This document shows, piece by piece, positions 1 to 6,789 of a stretch of 7,982 nt of DNA (the stretch's first letter is position 1; the number at the start of each line of letters is the position of its first letter). The translations under genes and the position numbers were made by a program. This DNA is from Alphaproteobacteria bacterium (GTDB lineage Bacteria; Pseudomonadota; Alphaproteobacteria; UBA828), in contig JAJDVB010000039.1 of the NCBI GenBank assembly GCA_022826345.1, positions 1-7,982 of the forward strand, in the 5' to 3' direction. The notes under the pieces were generated by a model. That model made no database searches, was not told where the DNA came from, and was given only the letters and a program-made list of their open reading frames with translations.

Positions 1-51
1 CGACAGGCCGTGACTGCGGCCCGCCGCCCCTGCGGCGCCCTCGCGCGCCCG

Positions 52-94
52 CGCGCGTGGACGCGCGACGCGGAGGCGCCGGCCGCAGGCCGGC
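52..94. repeat. Two adjacent GC-rich perfect inverted repeats downstream of the decarboxylase-like gene
   Basis: CGCGCGT (52-58) pairs with ACGCGCG (61-67) across 2 bases. GCCGGCC (78-84) pairs with GGCCGGC (88-94) across GCA. Both would form strong hairpins in a transcript from either strand, just beyond the stop codon of the minus-strand gene ending at 114. Neither is followed by a T-tract in the minus direction; the short A/T run (106-110) lies between the stop codon and the hairpins. They may therefore be a rho-independent-like 3' end without a U-tract, an RNA-protecting 3' structure, or simply part of the very GC-rich local sequence. The rest of 1-113 shows no gene I can support. Confidence 0.5.
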
Positions 95-113
95 TGCCGC
101 GAGCGAAAAAGAG

Positions 114-779
114 CTAAAGCGGCCCGTCGCCACCCGGATAGCAGAACGAGACACGCGGCCCATAGAAGCCGAAGGTGACCTCGGGCGGCGACGCCGGGCG
201 CAGCGCGTAGCACGAATGGTCCGGCGCCAGGAACTCCAACGAGAGCAGCTCGAAGTCGTCCGAAAGCTCACCCACGTAGGCGTAGTTGCCGCTCATCAGG
301 CGGCCGTCGAGGGCGGTGATGTAGCGCAGGTGGCCGCGTGCGGTGTCGGCGATCCCCGAGCCGATGCGGGCTGTGCTGCGGATGATCGGCTGGTCGTCCA
401 CGTAGGTGGTCGCGGTCACCCGATCACCGTCGCGGTAGAGCGTCGTGCGTCCCGGCACCGCCGGCACACCGCGCTTCGCCGCATAGTCGCACATCACCGG
501 GTTCGAGTTGAGATAGTGGGTCCACCAGCGGCCGGGCGTGCCGTCCTCAAGGTCGAGGCCGGCCAGATCGAGCCCGGCGTAAGTCAGCGAATAGGCGCCG
601 AAGTGCGAGGTCTGGTCGTCGCGATCCACGACATACTGGTTGATGAAGATCGCCTGGTTCTCGGCCGGTGTGAGGCCTTCCGGCAGCAGCGCCGCGGCCG
701 CGGCCGGGTCTTCCGGCACCCAGCAGAAGTAGAGCATGCGGCTGTTGACGATCAGCTGCGGTGCAAGCGGTAGTGCCAC
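114..779 (-). CDS. Acetoacetate decarboxylase-fold (ADC superfamily) protein, probably atypical
   Basis: A 221-residue cytoplasmic protein with no signal peptide or membrane segment. The pattern resembles acetoacetate decarboxylase: an N-terminal R-x-x-YF strand (Arg14 to Phe18), an L-P-E-G-L segment (32-36), a G-A-Y strand (61-63), then Y-A-A-K-R-G-V-P (99-106) and a beta-rich T-x-T-x-Y stretch (about 122-126). As I recall clostridial ADC, its Y-P-K-K-L-G-Y-P aligns without gaps to 99-106. This places the Schiff-base lysine (Lys115) at Ala101 and leaves Lys102 at Lys116; Glu76 falls near Leu65. The protein may therefore not be a true decarboxylase and could carry another activity of the superfamily. 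It is slightly shorter than clostridial ADC (about 244 residues). The GTG start at 779 is chosen because a perfect AGGAGG lies 8 bases upstream. It lies 69 bp downstream of the aminotransferase on the same strand, so the two probably form an operon. The fold assignment is moderately sure; the function is unknown. Confidence 0.75.
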   Translation of the reverse strand: MALPLAPQLIVNSRMLYFCWVPEDPAAAAALLPEGLTPAENQAIFINQYVVDRDDQTSHFGAYSLTYAGLDLAGLDLEDGTPGRWWTHYLNSNPVMCDYAAKRGVPAVPGRTTLYRDGDRVTATTYVDDQPIIRSTARIGSGIADTARGHLRYITALDGRLMSGNYAYVGELSDDFELLSLEFLAPDHSCYALRPASPPEVTFGFYGPRVSFCYPGGDGPL

Positions 780-787
780 GTCCCGAT

Positions 788-793
788 CCTCCT
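788..793 (-). promoter_or_regulatory. Ribosome-binding site AGGAGG for the GTG-started decarboxylase-like gene
   Basis: On the minus strand AGGAGG is placed 8 bases before the GTG at 779. This fixes a non-ATG start and shows that the gene is translated independently although it follows the aminotransferase by only 69 bp. Confidence 0.75.
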
Positions 794-848
794 GGTTTTC
801 AAGCCGCAGCCGCGGCCGTCATCTCGCTGCCGCGTTCCCGCCGGCGTC

Positions 849-2252
849 TCAGCCTTTCCAGAGGTTCTCGCGGACCAGGTCGTTCTGGGTCGCGATGATG
901 CTCTCCCGCAGGGTCTCCACGAGCGTGTCGATTTGCTCCCGCGTGAGCGTGAGCGGCGGCGAGAGCACGTTCATGTGGCCGAGCGGGCGCACCAGCAGGC
1001 CGCGGCTCTGGCAGTGGCGCGTGATCCGCGCGCCGATCTTGGCGTCCGCGGCGAAAACCTCCTTGGTCTCCTTATTCTTCACCGCTTCCACGCACATCAT
1101 GAACTTCTTGCCCCGCACGTCGCCGATCAGCGGCAGCGTCAGCAGCTCGTTCAGCCGCTCCTCGAAGTAGGGGCCGACCTCGCGCACGTGACCGCACAGG
1201 TCCTCGCGCTCCATGATCTCGATGTTCTTGACGCCGGCGGCGCAGGAGACCGGGTGCCCGGCATAGGTGAAGCCGTGGGTGAAGAGCGCGCCGTCGGACT
1301 GAGGCACGCTGATCACCTCGTACATCGCATCCGAGAACAGCGTCGCCGAATGCGGGATGTAGCCCGAGGTGAGCCCCTTGGCCGAGGTAATCACGTCGGG
1401 CGTGAGGTCGAACACCGGCTCGGACGCGAAGAAGTGCCCGAGCCGCCCGAAGCCGGTCACCACCTCGTCCGAGATGTAGAGCACCTCGTACTTCTCGCAC
1501 ACCGCCTTGGTGCGGGCGTGGTAGCCGGGCGGGGGCACGATCACCCCGCCGCCGCCCATGATCGGCTCGGCGATGAAGCAGGCGACGTTCTCCGGGCCGA
1601 GCTCCAGGATCTTGTTCTCCAGGTCGGCCACCTTCTCGTCGCAGAATTCTTCCACGCTCATGCCGTCGGGGCGCCGATAGGTGTGGGGTGCCGGGATGTG
1701 GTGCACGAGGTCGGGCGCGAGGTCGAAGCCGTCATGGTCGAACTTCACCCCGGTCATGGTCATCGCGAGGTAGGTCGAGCCGTGATAGGCGTCGACGCGC
1801 GAGATGATCTTCTTCTTGTTCGGCTTGCCGAGGCGGTTGAAATAGAAGTGAATCACGCGGATGGCGGTGTCGTTCGCCATCGAGCCGCCGGTGCCGTAGA
1901 ACACGTGGTTGATGTTGGCCGGCGCGAGCTCGGCGAGCTTCGCCGCAAGCTCCGCCGCCGGCGGCGTGGTCAGGTGGGTGAAGGTCGAATAGTAGGGGAT
2001 GCGGCGCACCTGATCGGCGATCGCCTGCGCCATCTCCTCCCGGCCATAGCCGATGTTGACGCACCAGAGGCCGCCGATGCCGTCCATGTAGCGCTCGCCT
2101 TGGGCGTTGTAGACGTAGACCCCCTCGGCCTCCGCCATGACCTCGGAGCCTTCCTCCTTGAAGGTCGCGAAGTCGGTCCACGGATGGATGTTGTGGTCCC
2201 GGTCCTTCTGCCAAAGGTCGGCATTGTCGTACTGCTGAAAGTTCCCCCTCAT
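849..2252 (-). CDS. Class III PLP-dependent aminotransferase (omega-amino acid/amine:pyruvate type)
   Basis: A 467-residue cytoplasmic enzyme that transfers an amino group from an amine or omega-amino acid to a keto acid acceptor, often pyruvate. Visible fold-type I class III features, in order: G-L-W-C-V-N (61-66) in the substrate pocket; the phosphate-binding G-T-G-G-S-M-A-N-D (120-128, Met where many relatives have Glu); Y-H-G-S-T (156-160); the PLP-ring aspartate in S-D-E-V-V-T-G-F-G-R (Asp262); the Schiff-base lysine in S-A-K-G-L-T-S-G-Y (Lys292); T-H-G-F-T-Y-A-G-H-P (325-334); and Arg422 in L-V-R-P-L-G-H, at the place of the flexible carboxylate-binding arginine of omega-transaminases. 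Length is normal for SpuC/taurine-pyruvate/beta-alanine-type relatives; the exact substrate cannot be read. The frame stays open up to 2846, but the ATG at 2252 is preferred because of a strong ribosome-binding site and because the longer form would lack homology and run antisense into the binding-protein gene. It is the first gene of a minus-strand pair, divergent from an ABC importer operon. Confidence 0.95.
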   Translation of the reverse strand: MRGNFQQYDNADLWQKDRDHNIHPWTDFATFKEEGSEVMAEAEGVYVYNAQGERYMDGIGGLWCVNIGYGREEMAQAIADQVRRIPYYSTFTHLTTPPAAELAAKLAELAPANINHVFYGTGGSMANDTAIRVIHFYFNRLGKPNKKKIISRVDAYHGSTYLAMTMTGVKFDHDGFDLAPDLVHHIPAPHTYRRPDGMSVEEFCDEKVADLENKILELGPENVACFIAEPIMGGGGVIVPPPGYHARTKAVCEKYEVLYISDEVVTGFGRLGHFFASEPVFDLTPDVITSAKGLTSGYIPHSATLFSDAMYEVISVPQSDGALFTHGFTYAGHPVSCAAGVKNIEIMEREDLCGHVREVGPYFEERLNELLTLPLIGDVRGKKFMMCVEAVKNKETKEVFAADAKIGARITRHCQSRGLLVRPLGHMNVLSPPLTLTREQIDTLVETLRESIIATQNDLVRENLWKG

Positions 2253-2257
2253 CGCAC

Positions 2258-2263
2258 CCTCCT
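2258..2263 (-). promoter_or_regulatory. Ribosome-binding site that sets the aminotransferase start
   Basis: On the minus strand GAGGAGGG (2264-2257), containing AGGAGG, ends 4-5 bases before the ATG at 2252. It supports the 467-residue start over the upstream-extended frame. Confidence 0.8.
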
Positions 2264-2464
2264 CTCGCGCCAGACGGCTCCCGGCGCCCGTGGGCCAGAG
2301 CCTATCGCGGTCTGCGCCCGCAGGCCACCACTTGAGCAAACTCGGTCCGATGGGGGTGTATGCCGCCGCCAGTCCGCTCCCCCGGCAGTGGCCACCGAAG
2401 GCGGCACCCCAACTCCGGCAGTCTTGAATTGGCCCAGCATCGGTGGCAGCGTTCGATGAGGGCC

Positions 2465-2501
2465 CCGAGAGGACCCGATGTCTCACGGGAGCTCCGAGAG
2501 G
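2465..2501. repeat. 8-bp direct repeat CCGAGAGG in the divergent region
   Basis: CCGAGAGG occurs at 2465-2472 and again at 2494-2501, 29 bp start to start. Between them lies a short CCCG/CGGG dyad. It could be a regulator-binding direct repeat, but 8-bp repeats do occur by chance in GC-rich DNA. Confidence 0.3.
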
Positions 2502-2527
2502 CGGCGCAGATGGGGCAAAGTCTCGAA

Positions 2528-2554
2528 TGTCGACGCGGGATGCACTTGTCGACA
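2528..2554. repeat. Paired TGTCGAC motifs, candidate operator
   Basis: TGTCGAC occurs at 2528-2534 and 2547-2553, 19 bp start to start, close to two helical turns. Each contains the palindrome GTCGAC, and the second extends to the 8-bp palindrome TGTCGACA (2547-2554). The position, 75-100 bp upstream of the binding-protein ATG, would suit a dimeric repressor or activator site. Confidence 0.4.
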
Positions 2555-2628
2555 CCAAGCCGGACACGAGCGAACCGGCGCCTCGCGACGGATGATCTGC
2601 CCAACGAAATAATCTGAGGGAGGAAGAG

Positions 2629-3981
2629 ATGCGCGGATCCAGAAAGACAGACTCACCCGTAATTCCCGGTCCCAAGAGCGCGGGCCGGCGCGCGTTCCTG
2701 AAGGGCTCGGCGGTCGCCGGTGCCGGCATCGCTGCGGCCTCGACGGGCCTGCTCGCCGAGGTCAACGAAGGCCGTGCGGCTGACGGCGAGCCGATTCCGA
2801 TCGGCCAAGGTGCCATGCTTTCGGGCTGGGCGGCGCCGGACGGCATCGAGTTCGATCGTGGTCAGAAGATGGCGATCGAGGAGATCAATGCCTGGGGCGG
2901 CGTCTTGGGGCGGCCGCTCGAGCAGCGTGTCGTGGATACCAAGGAAGGCGGCCCCGACCTCGTGATCCAGGCGTTTCGCCGGCTGATCGACCGCGACAAC
3001 GTGCATGCGATCATGTGTGGCTACAACCTGGCCACACTGGAGGCCGAGTACGATCCTGTCGCCGATGCGGGTATCGTCTATCTACACTGCAACACGTCGC
3101 TGGCGCATCACGGCTGGATTCAACGGGATCCGGATCGTTATTTCGGCTGCTTCATGACCGATCCCTCCGAGTACTGGTACGGCGGTGGTTACGTGCAGTT
3201 CCTCAGCGCCTTGCGGGATAGCGGCAAGTGGACCCCGCACAACAACAAGATTGCCATCGTCAACGGTGCGCAGAACTACAGCATCGTGATCGGCAATTCG
3301 GTCAAGGAAAACGCGCCGTCCTACGGCTTCGAGATCAACTACGAGGAGACTGTGAACATTCCGATCTCCGAGTGGGGTCCCACGCTGGCGAAGATCCGCA
3401 ATGATCCACCTGGAGCGATTTGCATCACGCACTACGCCCCGGCGGACCTCGCCAACTTCATGCTCCAGTTCATACCGAGCCCGACGCCGAGCCTGGTCTA
3501 CATGCAGTACGGGCCGTCGCTCGCCCAGTTCCGCGAGATCGGGAAGGAGGCGGTCGAAGGCGTCCTCTATGCCACCGTCATCGCCCATCTCCACGACGAG
3601 ATCGGCCAGGACTTCGTCCGCCGCTACACCGAGAAGTGGGGCGAGGGATCGAGTCCGGCTTCAGGCGTGCAGACCTACGACCAGACACACCTCTGGGCGA
3701 TCTCGGCGGCGATTGCGGGCGGGCCTGGCGAGCCGTACGACGGGGAGGAGCAGAACCGCAAGGTGGCCGACTGGATGCGGCGTCTCTCCTATCGCGGCAT
3801 CTGCGGCAGCTATCGCTTCACGGAGAATGCGGGGACGCACTATCCGGCGCAGACCAACGACCCGTCGCTCGGCCTGCCGCACCAGTTCCTGCAGGTCCAG
3901 GACCATACCCAGGCGCCGGTGCTGATCGCGCCGGAGCCTTACGGGGTTGCCGACTTCGTCCTGCCGCCCTGGCTCGGATAG
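2629..3981 (+). CDS. Tat-exported substrate-binding protein of a LivJ/UrtA/AmiC-type ABC importer
   Basis: A 450-residue periplasmic solute-binding protein of the type I Leu/Ile/Val-amide-urea family. The N-terminus has a twin-arginine signal: G-R-R-A-F-L-K-G (19-26, Arg20-Arg21), a hydrophobic stretch (about 27-43), and a possible A-x-A-like cleavage near G-R-A-A-D (48-52). The mature part begins P-I-P-I-G-Q-G-A and has the family pattern G-x-x-M-A-I-E-E-I-N-x-x-G-G-V-L-G-R-P-L (78-97), followed by two Rossmann-like lobes ending about residue 440. Tat export of such proteins is known in UrtA-type systems, although most LivJ proteins use Sec. The ligand is not readable. GGGAGG at 2618-2623 sits 5 bases before the ATG. 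It heads the plus-strand operon with livH/livM-type permeases and is divergent from the aminotransferase, suggesting uptake of an amino or amide compound. Confidence 0.92.
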   Translation: MRGSRKTDSPVIPGPKSAGRRAFLKGSAVAGAGIAAASTGLLAEVNEGRAADGEPIPIGQGAMLSGWAAPDGIEFDRGQKMAIEEINAWGGVLGRPLEQRVVDTKEGGPDLVIQAFRRLIDRDNVHAIMCGYNLATLEAEYDPVADAGIVYLHCNTSLAHHGWIQRDPDRYFGCFMTDPSEYWYGGGYVQFLSALRDSGKWTPHNNKIAIVNGAQNYSIVIGNSVKENAPSYGFEINYEETVNIPISEWGPTLAKIRNDPPGAICITHYAPADLANFMLQFIPSPTPSLVYMQYGPSLAQFREIGKEAVEGVLYATVIAHLHDEIGQDFVRRYTEKWGEGSSPASGVQTYDQTHLWAISAAIAGGPGEPYDGEEQNRKVADWMRRLSYRGICGSYRFTENAGTHYPAQTNDPSLGLPHQFLQVQDHTQAPVLIAPEPYGVADFVLPPWLG

Positions 3982-4159
3982 GCGGTTCGGTCGAGGTGAT
4001 CTCGCCGCAATGCCGAAGTCCGGCGCGGGTGCCGCACGGCGGGCGCGCGCACGGTAAGCGGCGCAACCTTCGCCTGACCGGGAACGCACCGGCCGTCGGG
4101 CCGCTGGCGATTGCCGCCGTTCGCCCTCGCTTCACCTCTGAGGGGTAGGGACGCGGCCG
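3982..4159 (+). other. Spacer between binding-protein and permease genes with small hairpins
   Basis: 178 bp with no gene I can support. It includes CGGCC (4090-4094)/GGCCG (4099-4103) across GTCG, and next to it GGCGA/TCGCC across about 10 bases (about 4106-4125). There is no T-tract, so these are not classical terminators. Such structures often lie between an abundant binding protein and its permeases and reduce downstream expression or protect the upstream mRNA; that role here is an inference. Confidence 0.35.
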
Positions 4160-5038
4160 ATGGAAACACTTATCCAGGTCATCGTCAGCGGCCTGACGCT
4201 GGGCGCGATGTATGCGGTCGGCACCATCGGTCTCTCGCTGGTGTGGGCCGCGCTCGGCATGCTCAACATGGCCCACGGCGTGCTGCTCGCGATTGGCGGC
4301 TACGTCTCTTACGCGTTGGCGACACTCTGGGGCCTGCCGCCGGTCCTGGGCCTGCTGGCGTCGATCGTGGCCGGCGCCGTCATGGGCGCGGCCCTCTACT
4401 ACGCATCGGTAAGGCGGCTCAACCGCCACGAGTCGTTCGAGATGAACGTCATCATCGCCACCTTCGGCCTCTCCGTGGCGGGCGAGAACGCGATCCTCAA
4501 GATTTTCGGTGGCTACCCTTACGCCCAGCCCTTCAAGGCAGAGGGAGGCTTCCGCCTGGGCGGGGTGCATGTGCCCTGGCACAACCTGCTGATCGTTGGC
4601 GTCGCGGCAATCATCATGCTGGTCATCGCGATGGTTCTGTCACGCACCTATACCGGGCGCGCCATTCGGGCGACGGCGCAGGATCGGGAGGCGGCACGGC
4701 TGATGGGGGTGCGCGTCGGCGCCGTCTTCGCCCAAGTGCTGGCCATCGGCGGCGCGCTCGCCGGGCTTTCGGGTGTGCTCCTGAGCTCGATCACGACGCT
4801 CAGCCCGCAAGTGGGCTTCGATCCGATGCTCAAGGCTTTCATCATCTGCGTCATCGCCGGTCTGGGCAATGTCGCCGGCGCTCTCTACATGGCCTTCGCG
4901 CTGGGGTTCTTCGAGGCAGTCATCCAGTTCGTCATCGGCGTGCGTTTCGCCCTGCCGCTCATGCTGCTGCTGGTGATCGTCGCCCTGATCTGGCGGCCTT
5001 ACGGCGTCTTCGGCCGTGAGGACGTGAGTCGCCTATGA
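4160..5038 (+). CDS. LivH-type ABC importer permease
   Basis: A 292-residue inner-membrane protein, about eight hydrophobic segments, one half of the membrane channel of a branched-chain amino acid/amide/urea-type ABC importer. Family signatures: G-L-T-L-G-A-M-Y-A (11-19), L-N-M-A-H-G (35-40), the cytoplasmic coupling region A-T-A-Q-D-R-E-A-A-R-L-M-G-V (171-184), which contacts the ATPase, G-L-G-N-V-A-G-A (234-241), and the C-terminal W-R-P-Y-G-V-F-G (278-285). Length is usual for LivH/UrtB. The first in-frame ATG, with a modest purine stretch (GGGGTAGGGA) upstream, is used. Its stop overlaps the next start as ATGA, so translation is probably coupled to livM. Ligand specificity comes from the binding protein, so LivH versus UrtB cannot be decided from this gene alone. 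Confidence 0.93.
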   Translation: METLIQVIVSGLTLGAMYAVGTIGLSLVWAALGMLNMAHGVLLAIGGYVSYALATLWGLPPVLGLLASIVAGAVMGAALYYASVRRLNRHESFEMNVIIATFGLSVAGENAILKIFGGYPYAQPFKAEGGFRLGGVHVPWHNLLIVGVAAIIMLVIAMVLSRTYTGRAIRATAQDREAARLMGVRVGAVFAQVLAIGGALAGLSGVLLSSITTLSPQVGFDPMLKAFIICVIAGLGNVAGALYMAFALGFFEAVIQFVIGVRFALPLMLLLVIVALIWRPYGVFGREDVSRL

Positions 5039-6084
5039 CGGCCCGCCGCGACCTCATCATCGGGCTCGTCATCCTGGCGGTGGCGATCGCGCTGCCGTTC
5101 ACCGGCATGTCCCGTTACTTCGTGAGCCAGATCACGCTGCTCTTCATCTGGGCCACCGTCGTGACCCAATGGAATCTGGTCCTGGGCGTCGCCGGCATCT
5201 TCTCTCTGGCGCAGATGGCGATCTTTGCGTTCGGCGGATACAGCACGGCGATGATCGGCCTCTACCTGGAGTGGAACCTCTGGGCCGCGCTGCCGGTCTC
5301 GGCGGCGGTCTCCGTCATCGTGGGCGTGCTGATCGGGCTTGCCTGCCTGCGGCTGACCGGCGCCTATGTGGCGCTGCTCACGCTCTCGATTTCCGTCGCG
5401 CTCTTCGTCCTGATCGTGACCGACACGGACTGCATCCGCTACGAGGGCGCGGTATGCCGCAGCCTGACCGAAGGCTGGCGCGGGCTCGGGCGCTATGGCG
5501 ACTTCGGTTTTCGCGACTGGCTTGGCGGCCGCGATTATCTCAAGGGGAACTACTACCTGGCCCTCGTGCTGCTCGCGATCGCGACAGCCGGGTCCATCCT
5601 GGTGGTCAGGAGCCGTGTCGGCCTCGCCTTCAAGGCTCTGCGCGACAACAGGCTTTATGCCGCCTCGCGCGGGGTCAGCCGCTTCAAGTACCAGCTCCTG
5701 GTGTTCGCCTACTCGGCGTTCTTCACCGGGCTTGCCGGTAGTGTTTACGCCGGCAACTTTACGGTCATCGGCCCCAATATCCTGCAGCTGCCGCTCCTCC
5801 TACTGCTCCTCTCCATGCTGGTGATCGGTGGGTCGGGAACCATCTGGGGTCCGCTCGCAGGCTCCCTGCTTCTCATGGTGATCGACGAGGTTCTGAAAGA
5901 GGGAATCATTCAGGAGTACCGGACACTCATACTCGGTGTTCTCTTGGCAGTCTTTGTCATGTACTTGCCGCGCGGGGTGGTTGGATCGATGGAAGTCGGG
6001 TTCGCGAGGTTGCAGCAACGCTGGCCCTCGTGGATCGGCCGATTGGCCGGTCACGTCGACCGCGGCAGGGGAGGCAAGGCCTGA
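5035..6084 (+). CDS. LivM-type ABC importer permease
   Basis: A 349-residue inner-membrane protein that partners the LivH-type permease. Signatures: G-V-A-G-I-F-S-L-A-Q-M-A-I-F-A-F-G-G-Y (51-69; Gln60 where most relatives have His), R-L-T-G-A-Y-V-A-L-L-T-L (106-117), the coupling region A-L-R-D-N-R-L-Y-A-A-S-R-G-V (201-214), A-F-F-T-G-L-A-G (228-235), and G-G-S-G-T-I-W-G-P-L-A-G (265-276). A periplasmic loop (about 130-168) holds two cysteines (Cys133, Cys141) that could form a disulfide. The C-terminal tail after residue 318 is basic and probably cytoplasmic. The ATG at 5035 overlaps the livH TGA by 4 bases (ATGA). The expected ATPase genes do not follow; a GST-like gene does. Confidence 0.93.
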   Translation: MTARRDLIIGLVILAVAIALPFTGMSRYFVSQITLLFIWATVVTQWNLVLGVAGIFSLAQMAIFAFGGYSTAMIGLYLEWNLWAALPVSAAVSVIVGVLIGLACLRLTGAYVALLTLSISVALFVLIVTDTDCIRYEGAVCRSLTEGWRGLGRYGDFGFRDWLGGRDYLKGNYYLALVLLAIATAGSILVVRSRVGLAFKALRDNRLYAASRGVSRFKYQLLVFAYSAFFTGLAGSVYAGNFTVIGPNILQLPLLLLLLSMLVIGGSGTIWGPLAGSLLLMVIDEVLKEGIIQEYRTLILGVLLAVFVMYLPRGVVGSMEVGFARLQQRWPSWIGRLAGHVDRGRGGKA

Positions 6085-6115
6085 CACCGCCGCACGTGGC
6101 CCGCTCCGCCGCCAT

Positions 6116-6130
6116 CCGGCATACTGCCGG
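6116..6130. repeat. Perfect hairpin between livM and the GST-like gene
   Basis: CCGGCA (6116-6121) pairs with TGCCGG (6125-6130) across TAC, a perfect 6-bp stem with a tight loop in the 81-bp gap between the genes. No T-tract follows, so it is unlikely to terminate transcription by itself. It may modulate expression of the GST-like gene or mark an mRNA 3' end. Confidence 0.4.
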
Positions 6131-6165
6131 CCTCGCGGGGCAAGGGGCTGGGGAGGCTGTGCAAG

Positions 6166-6789
6166 ATGCTGGTGGTGTGGGGCCGCAAGAACTCGATCAA
6201 CGTGCAGAAGGTGATGTGGACTGTGGCCGAGCTGGGCCTGGCCCACGAGCGGAAGGACGTGGGCGGCCCATTCGGCGGGCTCGACACGACGGAGTACGGC
6301 GCCCTCAACCCCAACCGGCGCATCCCCACCATCGTGGATGAGGACGGCACCACCGTCTGGGAATCGCACAGCTGCGTGCGCTACCTCGCCGCGCGCTACG
6401 GTGCTGGCAGCCTCTGGCCCGAGGACCCGTCGGCCCGCGCGCGCGCCGACATGTGGCTCGACTGGATGCAGACCACGCTCCTGCCGGACCTCGCTCCGGT
6501 CTTCATCGGCCTCATTCGCACCCCGGCCGAAGAGCGCGACATGGCGCGGATCGAGCGCTGCGCGCAGGCCATGGGCGAGAGCTGGCGTATCCTCGATGCC
6601 CACATGGAGGGGCGCAGCTTCGTCGCGGCGGACACGCTCACCATGGGCGACATCGCCGTCGGCGCCGCCTGTTACCGCTACCACGCGCTGGATATCGAGC
6701 GGCCTACGCTCCCCAACATGGCGGTCTGGTATGAGCGGCTGCAGGAGCGCGAACACTTCCGCACCCACGTGATGATCCCGCTGAGTTAG
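6166..6789 (+). CDS. Glutathione S-transferase family protein
   Basis: A 207-residue cytoplasmic protein of normal GST length. The N-terminal thioredoxin-like domain (1 to about 80) starts M-L-V-V-W-G-R-K-N-S-I-N-V-Q-K (Ser10/Asn12 in the position used by theta/beta-type GSTs for glutathione). It has the cis-proline in N-R-R-I-P-T-I-V (Pro54) and the gamma-glutamyl-binding E-S (Glu66-Ser67). The helical C-terminal domain has the folding N-cap T-M-G-D (159-162). It may conjugate or reductively process an electrophile produced by the pathway, or act as a stress enzyme; the substrate is unknown. GGGAGG at 6151-6156 lies 9 bases before the ATG. It is 81 bp after livM on the same strand. The TAG stop (6787-6789) is made of the TA target of the IS630 insertion plus the first G of the element. 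Because the base after the TA on the far side is also G, the original stop was probably TAG and the protein is unchanged. Confidence 0.92.
   Translation: MLVVWGRKNSINVQKVMWTVAELGLAHERKDVGGPFGGLDTTEYGALNPNRRIPTIVDEDGTTVWESHSCVRYLAARYGAGSLWPEDPSARARADMWLDWMQTTLLPDLAPVFIGLIRTPAEERDMARIERCAQAMGESWRILDAHMEGRSFVAADTLTMGDIAVGAACYRYHALDIERPTLPNMAVWYERLQEREHFRTHVMIPLS
6787..6788. repeat. TA target duplication, left copy (right copy at 7843-7844)
   Basis: The IS630 element is bounded by TA at 6787-6788 and TA at 7843-7844, as expected for this family, which inserts at TA and duplicates it. The left TA is the first two bases of the GST stop codon. Confidence 0.85.

Larger units (their letters stand above)
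2253..2628. promoter_or_regulatory. Divergent intergenic region between aminotransferase and importer operons
   Basis: 376 bp without a supported gene, lying between two outward-facing operons, so it must hold the promoters for both. I could not find a convincing sigma-70 -35/-10 pair or a sigma-54 -24/-12 site by eye. It does contain two kinds of short repeat (CCGAGAGG twice and TGTCGAC twice), listed separately as candidate operators. The right edge carries the ribosome-binding site GGGAGG (2618-2623) of the binding-protein gene and the left edge that of the aminotransferase. The arrangement suggests shared control by one regulator, but no regulator gene is in the window. Confidence 0.6.

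Noticed and set aside
52..110. Intrinsic terminator for the decarboxylase-like gene.
   Set aside because: The hairpins are strong, but in the minus direction the T-run precedes the stems instead of following them, so I list them only as inverted repeats.
1..117. Plus-strand frame open from the window edge to TAA at 115-117, possibly the tail of a convergent gene.
   Set aside because: The 38-residue Arg/Ala-rich peptide shows no recognisable family, and the region is dominated by GC-rich inverted repeats.
2421..2452. TTGAAT at 2424-2429 as a -35 box for the importer operon.
   Set aside because: No -10-like hexamer lies 16-18 bases downstream, where the sequence is GC-rich.
933..2459. Long plus-strand open frame (508 codons) opposite the aminotransferase.
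   Set aside because: It is Arg/His/Val-rich and antisense to a clear enzyme gene, as is common in GC-rich DNA where stop codons are rare; no recognisable domain.
2253..2846. The aminotransferase frame stays open another 198 codons upstream on the minus strand.
   Set aside because: The extra part is low-complexity Pro/Ala/Ser/Arg sequence, runs antisense into the binding-protein gene, and a strong ribosome-binding site sits just before the ATG at 2252.
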